Positions 60,267-64,000 of a DNA stretch of 64,000 nucleotides are shown here, piece after piece. Each line of letters begins with the position of its first letter. Position 1 is the first letter of the stretch. The translations under genes and the position numbers were made by a program. The stretch spans positions 43,330-107,329 of the forward strand of contig CAJUCI010000007.1 in NCBI GenBank assembly GCA_910584825.1, given 5' to 3'. Source of the DNA: an uncultured Duncaniella sp. (lineage in GTDB: Bacteria > Bacteroidota > Bacteroidia > Bacteroidales > Muribaculaceae). The notes beneath the pieces were generated by a model. It was not told the DNA's origin, searched no databases, and saw only the letters and a list, made by a program, of their open reading frames with translations.

Positions 60267-61028
60267 ATGCGCCCGACAGTTGACTACATAACCCGACAGT
60301 TTGACCATTACAACCGCCTCATGTTTGGCGGACGGTTGCCGCGCATACCTGTGAGGCTCACCGAGGCGCGCACCTATCTCGGGCAATGCGTATCGCGCAT
60401 AGTCACCGACACCGACGGACTGAGACGGCACACCGACTTCGAGCTGCGCATCAGCACACGCCTCGACCTCGCGCAGGCCACGGTAGACGACACCCTCATC
60501 CACGAGATGATTCACTACTTCATCCACTACAACGGACTGTCCGACACCTCGGCCCACGGCCCCATATTCCGCTCCATCATGCAGAGCATCAACACCGTCC
60601 ACGGCCGCCATCTCACAATCTCCCACAAATCCACCCCCGACGAGCACACCGGCATCACCCCCCGCCGCACCTGGCACGTCATCGCCATCCTCCACCTCCG
60701 CACCACCCCCTCACGCCCCGGCGGTAACCATACATCGACATCCACTGGCTCGGGTATATCGGCAACCACCGGCAGCAACTCGGGAACGATTGGCGTCAAA
60801 GTCCTGCCGCGGACAGTCGAAAAAGTCATCATGTACCATCGGCGCGTAAGCACCGCCCCGCAGGTCGAGCGGGTAGACCTCTACCTGCACGACGACCCCT
60901 ACTTTGACCGCTACCCCACCTCGGCCGCGCTCCGCTACCATCTCGCCGACGCCGCCGACATCCTCCCCCGTCTCGCCTCAGCCCGCCCCCTCACCATCAC
61001 CGGCACCACCCTCACCTACGCAAAATGA
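60267..61028 (+). CDS. SprT-like zinc metallopeptidase
   Basis: Protein of 253 residues with a SprT-like fold: MRPTVDYITRQFDHYNRLMF (helix typical of the family), then the metal site LIHEMIHYFIHYN (HExxH) and the third ligand His in SAHGPIFRSIM. The typical C-terminal zinc ribbon is not visible. In its place there is a Ser/Thr/Gly-rich linker (about 150-175) and a novel end domain (VEKVIMYHRRVSTAPQVERV onward). It has no signal peptide. The substrate is unknown; SprT relatives in eukaryotes cut DNA-protein crosslinks. The stop overlaps the next ATG by 4 bp (ATGA). Confidence 0.8.
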   Translation: MRPTVDYITRQFDHYNRLMFGGRLPRIPVRLTEARTYLGQCVSRIVTDTDGLRRHTDFELRISTRLDLAQATVDDTLIHEMIHYFIHYNGLSDTSAHGPIFRSIMQSINTVHGRHLTISHKSTPDEHTGITPRRTWHVIAILHLRTTPSRPGGNHTSTSTGSGISATTGSNSGTIGVKVLPRTVEKVIMYHRRVSTAPQVERVDLYLHDDPYFDRYPTSAALRYHLADAADILPRLASARPLTITGTTLTYAK

Positions 61029-62662
61029 AACGATTCACCACATCCGACACAGCAATCCTCATCCTCGGACTCCTCACAGCCGTCGCATTCTACATCCTCT
61101 CATGCAACACACCGCTTTACGTTGATGACTACTTCTTCGACTTCTTCGCCGCGCCTGACAACCTCAAGAACCTCCCCGGCTACGAGCCGTTCTCATTCTA
61201 CACCGACCACTTTGCCGGAGTGTCACGCTTCATCCCCCATCTTGCCGTAGCCTCATTCACGGTGCTCACGGGCAAATGGCTCTTCAACATACTCTCCACC
61301 CTCGGCTACATCCTGCTATGCTGGCTCATAGCCCGCACCGTCAGCGACGACCGCACGCGCCGCCTTCCCCTCATGGCCATCTCCGCCGCCCTGCTGTGGT
61401 TTGTCATCCCCGGCTTCTTCCAGGCCGTCATGTGGATGAGCGGAGCATGCAACTACCTGCTTGTAGCCATCATCGTGCTCGTCTACTACCGCCTCTTCAC
61501 CTCGGCCAATCAGAAGTCGGTGCGATGGTGGGCAGGCCCCCTGTGGTTTCTCCTCGGCTTCATCACCGGCTGGACCAACGAAGGCTTCATCGTCGGACTC
61601 GCAGCCGGCTGCACCCTCTACCTCCTGCTCAACCGCCACGAATTCCGCGGACGCAGAGTCTTTCTCTACGGCGGCCTCCTGTGCGGAGCCATCCCCCTCT
61701 GCCTCTCCCCCCTCAACATCAGCCGGTTCATCGAAGGCCATAGCGAACCCTTCAGCATCATGGGCACACTCATAACCATAGCCCAGTCAGTCATCGCCCT
61801 CACCGACATCCGCATCACCTTCCTTCTCCTCGCCCTCGTCATCATCCTATGCCTCTTCTTCCGCAACTCACTGAGGGGGGGGACAGTAGCCCGCTTCACC
61901 CGTCAAAACATCATCCTCATCACCGCCCTCCTCACCTCCCTCGCCTTCCTCATCCTGAGCCGTCACACAAGTGCCAACTCACGTTTCCCTATGGAGTTCT
62001 ACTCCCTCATGCTCGTCATGTCAATTATAGCCAATGTAAATATTCGGTACATAAGTTTTACCGGGATTACAGCTGCGGCATTACAAGTCGTGGGCATTGC
62101 AATTATTATTCCTAAAGCCATTGAGAATAATCGTAGCTATCTCGACATGCAGAATCAGATTGAAGCCGGTAAAAGCATCATAACGCCCGAAAACACGAAG
62201 CTGTCAGAATACGAATCCCGATTTATAATTCCTGTCAGCAAGGCCGTGTATCCCAACCTGATTGATGCCGCAAACCAAGTTATGAGTTATTACAATGCAA
62301 ATCCACAGGCCGTAATAATACCATCCGACATTGCATCGGACTATTCCAATGTGCCCGATTGGACACGAATATACCTGCCGGACTGGGGCATGAGCTGGAT
62401 AAAACTTCCTAACGAAGACGTCGACATCCAACAAGTCACATTCCTACTCTCCCTCCTCGACAAGTCAACCCTCCCCATCTGGCAACGCCCCTTCACGCGT
62501 TTCTTCGCAAGCATGTCCATTGACAGCCTCGACACAAACTCTTACGACATAATCACACTCCCGTACGCCGACAACCGCCTCACCTCCGAGCGATGGCTCG
62601 TAGTCTACGACAACACCGCCATCGCCCACCGCGTCCACAACCTCAAACTTTCAATCTTGTAG
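61025..62662 (+). CDS. DUF6056-like polytopic membrane protein (GT-C type)
   Basis: Integral membrane protein of 545 residues with 10-11 hydrophobic helices; the YVDDYFFDFFAAPDN loop after helix 1 resembles the acidic Asp-Asp motif of GT-C glycosyltransferases and DUF6056 proteins, so a lipid-linked sugar transfer is possible. GC content falls clearly between about 62020 and 62400, then rises again, so the gene may be mosaic. It overlaps the SprT-like gene by 4 bp at its start and the convergent membrane-protein gene by 12 bp at its end. Confidence 0.75.
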   Translation: MKRFTTSDTAILILGLLTAVAFYILSCNTPLYVDDYFFDFFAAPDNLKNLPGYEPFSFYTDHFAGVSRFIPHLAVASFTVLTGKWLFNILSTLGYILLCWLIARTVSDDRTRRLPLMAISAALLWFVIPGFFQAVMWMSGACNYLLVAIIVLVYYRLFTSANQKSVRWWAGPLWFLLGFITGWTNEGFIVGLAAGCTLYLLLNRHEFRGRRVFLYGGLLCGAIPLCLSPLNISRFIEGHSEPFSIMGTLITIAQSVIALTDIRITFLLLALVIILCLFFRNSLRGGTVARFTRQNIILITALLTSLAFLILSRHTSANSRFPMEFYSLMLVMSIIANVNIRYISFTGITAAALQVVGIAIIIPKAIENNRSYLDMQNQIEAGKSIITPENTKLSEYESRFIIPVSKAVYPNLIDAANQVMSYYNANPQAVIIPSDIASDYSNVPDWTRIYLPDWGMSWIKLPNEDVDIQQVTFLLSLLDKSTLPIWQRPFTRFFASMSIDSLDTNSYDIITLPYADNRLTSERWLVVYDNTAIAHRVHNLKLSIL

Positions 62663-63916
62663 CGTCATCCCGTTTTTTAACCTATGCACACTGCAGATTA
62701 TATACCCGATTAATACCAACATAGCAGGTATAGCCGGCAAAGTAAGTCTATCCCAACCATCCTGTCCTCCTGCAATACCAGTCAAAACTCCTCCTGAAAA
62801 CACCAACCAACAAAGAAATGCCATAGGTATATCTACTCTTCTTTTAACGAATCCTGAAAGTATCAGAATACTCGACGCAAAGAATATCAAATATACAACC
62901 CACATTCTTGGAGTAAATTTATCAAGCACCCCGAACTCCATATTAAAGAAAATCGGAGAAGTAGCCGCATCCATGAATCGTTTCATTACTAACACTGCCA
63001 TTTCATCACGTCTATCAGCCATTAAAGCATTTACCTCGTGCCCCATTCTTGCTTCTCCATACTTATCGAGCATTTTATAAAGACGGTTCCATATAATATC
63101 AAAATTCGTCTCTTTTGACTCCATAAACTCTTTGAGTTCAACACGAAGACTGTCACTACCTGCATACTCACTGTCAGGTGGTGTCATCTCAGCAATAAAG
63201 AAGAAATTATTATGAGTGGTAACAGTTGATATCGAAAATACATTATATCGATGCTTCATCTCTGCCATATACAAGGTCACGAAACCTGTACATATAATGC
63301 CACCAGCAATGGCGCACCAAGCTAAACGCCTATATTTAGTGTAGTTTATAAACATAATACATAATGCAAATAATACCACAGCCAATACTATATATACAAA
63401 TATAGGACGTAAAAATATCAATAAGAAAACCAATAACACTGAGGCCAGCATATACTTAACACTGTTATCCTGAAAAGCCTTGACCATACAGTACATAAAA
63501 AATGTAACACCTGACACAGCCAACGATTCTGTCAATATGACATTATTACTCAACGTTATGCCAGGCCATAATGAGTAAAATACTGTGAGCCATAGCGAAA
63601 CTGCATTATCACCAACCACTCTCTTGCATAGTTGTCCAAATGCTATAACCGACACCATAAAAATAGCCCATTGGACTACCGCTATCACGACCCATGACAT
63701 CTCCATATCCCTGAACGGCAGGTGACATAAAGCCAAGAATATCGGATACACTGGGGTCCTAAATTCATTAATGGAACCCTGCAAAATACAATCTATCGCA
63801 CCATAGTATGACCATGTATCCTGGAATTTTGGATATGTGACACATGTCATTTCTACAAGCATTTCTGCTATACATAATAATATTATCAAAATGTAAGCAG
63901 GCTTATTCAGTTTCAT
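62651..63916 (-). CDS. AT-rich polytopic membrane protein (GT-C glycosyltransferase-like)
   Basis: Integral membrane protein, 421 residues from ATG 63916 (MKLNKPAYILIIL); a TTG at 63961 would add 15. About ten hydrophobic helices are visible. The first loop, KFQDTWSYYGAIDCILQG followed by FRTPVYPIFLALCHLPF, has the D..Y...G...RTPxYP pattern of ArnT/PMT-type dolichyl- or polyprenyl-phosphate sugar transferases. The DNA is much AT-richer than the core genes in this window, which suggests transfer from a low-GC relative. The donor and acceptor are unknown. Its 3' end overlaps the DUF6056 gene. Confidence 0.75.
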   Translation of the reverse strand: MKLNKPAYILIILLCIAEMLVEMTCVTYPKFQDTWSYYGAIDCILQGSINEFRTPVYPIFLALCHLPFRDMEMSWVVIAVVQWAIFMVSVIAFGQLCKRVVGDNAVSLWLTVFYSLWPGITLSNNVILTESLAVSGVTFFMYCMVKAFQDNSVKYMLASVLLVFLLIFLRPIFVYIVLAVVLFALCIMFINYTKYRRLAWCAIAGGIICTGFVTLYMAEMKHRYNVFSISTVTTHNNFFFIAEMTPPDSEYAGSDSLRVELKEFMESKETNFDIIWNRLYKMLDKYGEARMGHEVNALMADRRDEMAVLVMKRFMDAATSPIFFNMEFGVLDKFTPRMWVVYLIFFASSILILSGFVKRRVDIPMAFLCWLVFSGGVLTGIAGGQDGWDRLTLPAIPAMLVLIGYIICSVHRLKNGMTLQD

Positions 63917-64000
63917 CCCTGTAAATCGCTTTTTTATCAATTTAGCTTTAGTAGATGACAAAAAATGAATTTTGTCGGTTATATTGTTGATTTTTAATTA

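Noticed and set aside
1..64000. tRNA, rRNA, insertion sequence or prophage
   Set aside because: I saw no tRNA-like cloverleaf with CCA-adjacent stems, no rRNA sequence, and no transposase, integrase or phage structural gene. A tRNA scan and covariance-model search would be needed to exclude small RNAs.

Overview
The window looks like a chromosomal segment of a gut Bacteroidales bacterium, most likely a Muribaculaceae relative (inference). Coding DNA is GC-rich. Promoters have the Bacteroidetes form TTTG/TTG, then 19-20 nt, then TAnnTTTG (seen at 2569, 3521, 17630, 28471, 31351, 37435, 45504, 45652 and 54858). Several secreted proteins end in a YFNLQGIR-type C-terminal segment, and DUF3108, DUF4301, DUF6056, Bacteroidales-type porin and AraC-type sensor genes are present. 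I saw no rRNA, tRNA, CRISPR array, phage gene or transposase.

Layout. 0-8.5 kb: an exported DUF3108 protein coupled to a 5'-nucleotidase, two paralogous secreted proteins, clpB and a surface lipoprotein. 8.6-17.6 kb (minus): a close-packed run ftsY-rimO-menF followed by two SGNH hydrolases, an MBOAT acyltransferase and an AT-rich acyltransferase-3 gene, i.e. housekeeping genes leading into a polysaccharide or cell-wall O-acylation cassette. 17.8-21.4 kb (minus): two tandem thioredoxin paralogues, an S4 RNA-binding protein, pth and rplY. 21.7-25.3 kb (plus): DUF4301, a GNAT acetyltransferase, engB and a 52-residue hydrophilic protein. 25.5-28.5 kb (minus): a leucine-rich-repeat protein and dnaB. 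28.5-37.4 kb: a pectin locus in which a membrane sensor with an AraC DNA-binding domain, but no kinase or receiver, is divergent from a pectin acetylesterase (CE12 type) and a large pectin methylesterase (CE8). 37.5-42.3 kb: ispE, grpE-dnaJ and a U32 peptidase-like protein. 42.6-50.7 kb: a membrane-anchored solute-binding protein, a porin, zinc-uptake genes znuA-znuC without a permease, a sialate O-acetylesterase and a second porin. 50.8-52.6 kb: an ECF sigma factor, a likely anti-sigma membrane protein and a small secreted protein. 52.8-60.0 kb: a secreted GH13 amylase divergent from a glycogen debranching enzyme, a GT4 glycosyltransferase and a GH57 enzyme, an alpha-glucan module. 60.3-64 kb: a SprT-like metallopeptidase overlapping a DUF6056 membrane protein, then a convergent AT-rich GT-C-like membrane protein.

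The two most unusual signals are non-coding. First, both chaperone loci (clpB and grpE-dnaJ) carry a sigma-54-like GG-N10-G(C/T) element and, upstream of it, a TGACA-N3-TGTCA palindrome, which suggests a shared activator-dependent heat-shock switch. Second, five copies of a long hairpin repeat built on ACATAAGGACATAAG and AAAAGCGACATAAG units lie at gene 3' ends between 40.3 and 52.8 kb. Their two arms change together between copies, and one copy is nested inside a second palindrome whose arms contain the stop codons of both flanking genes.
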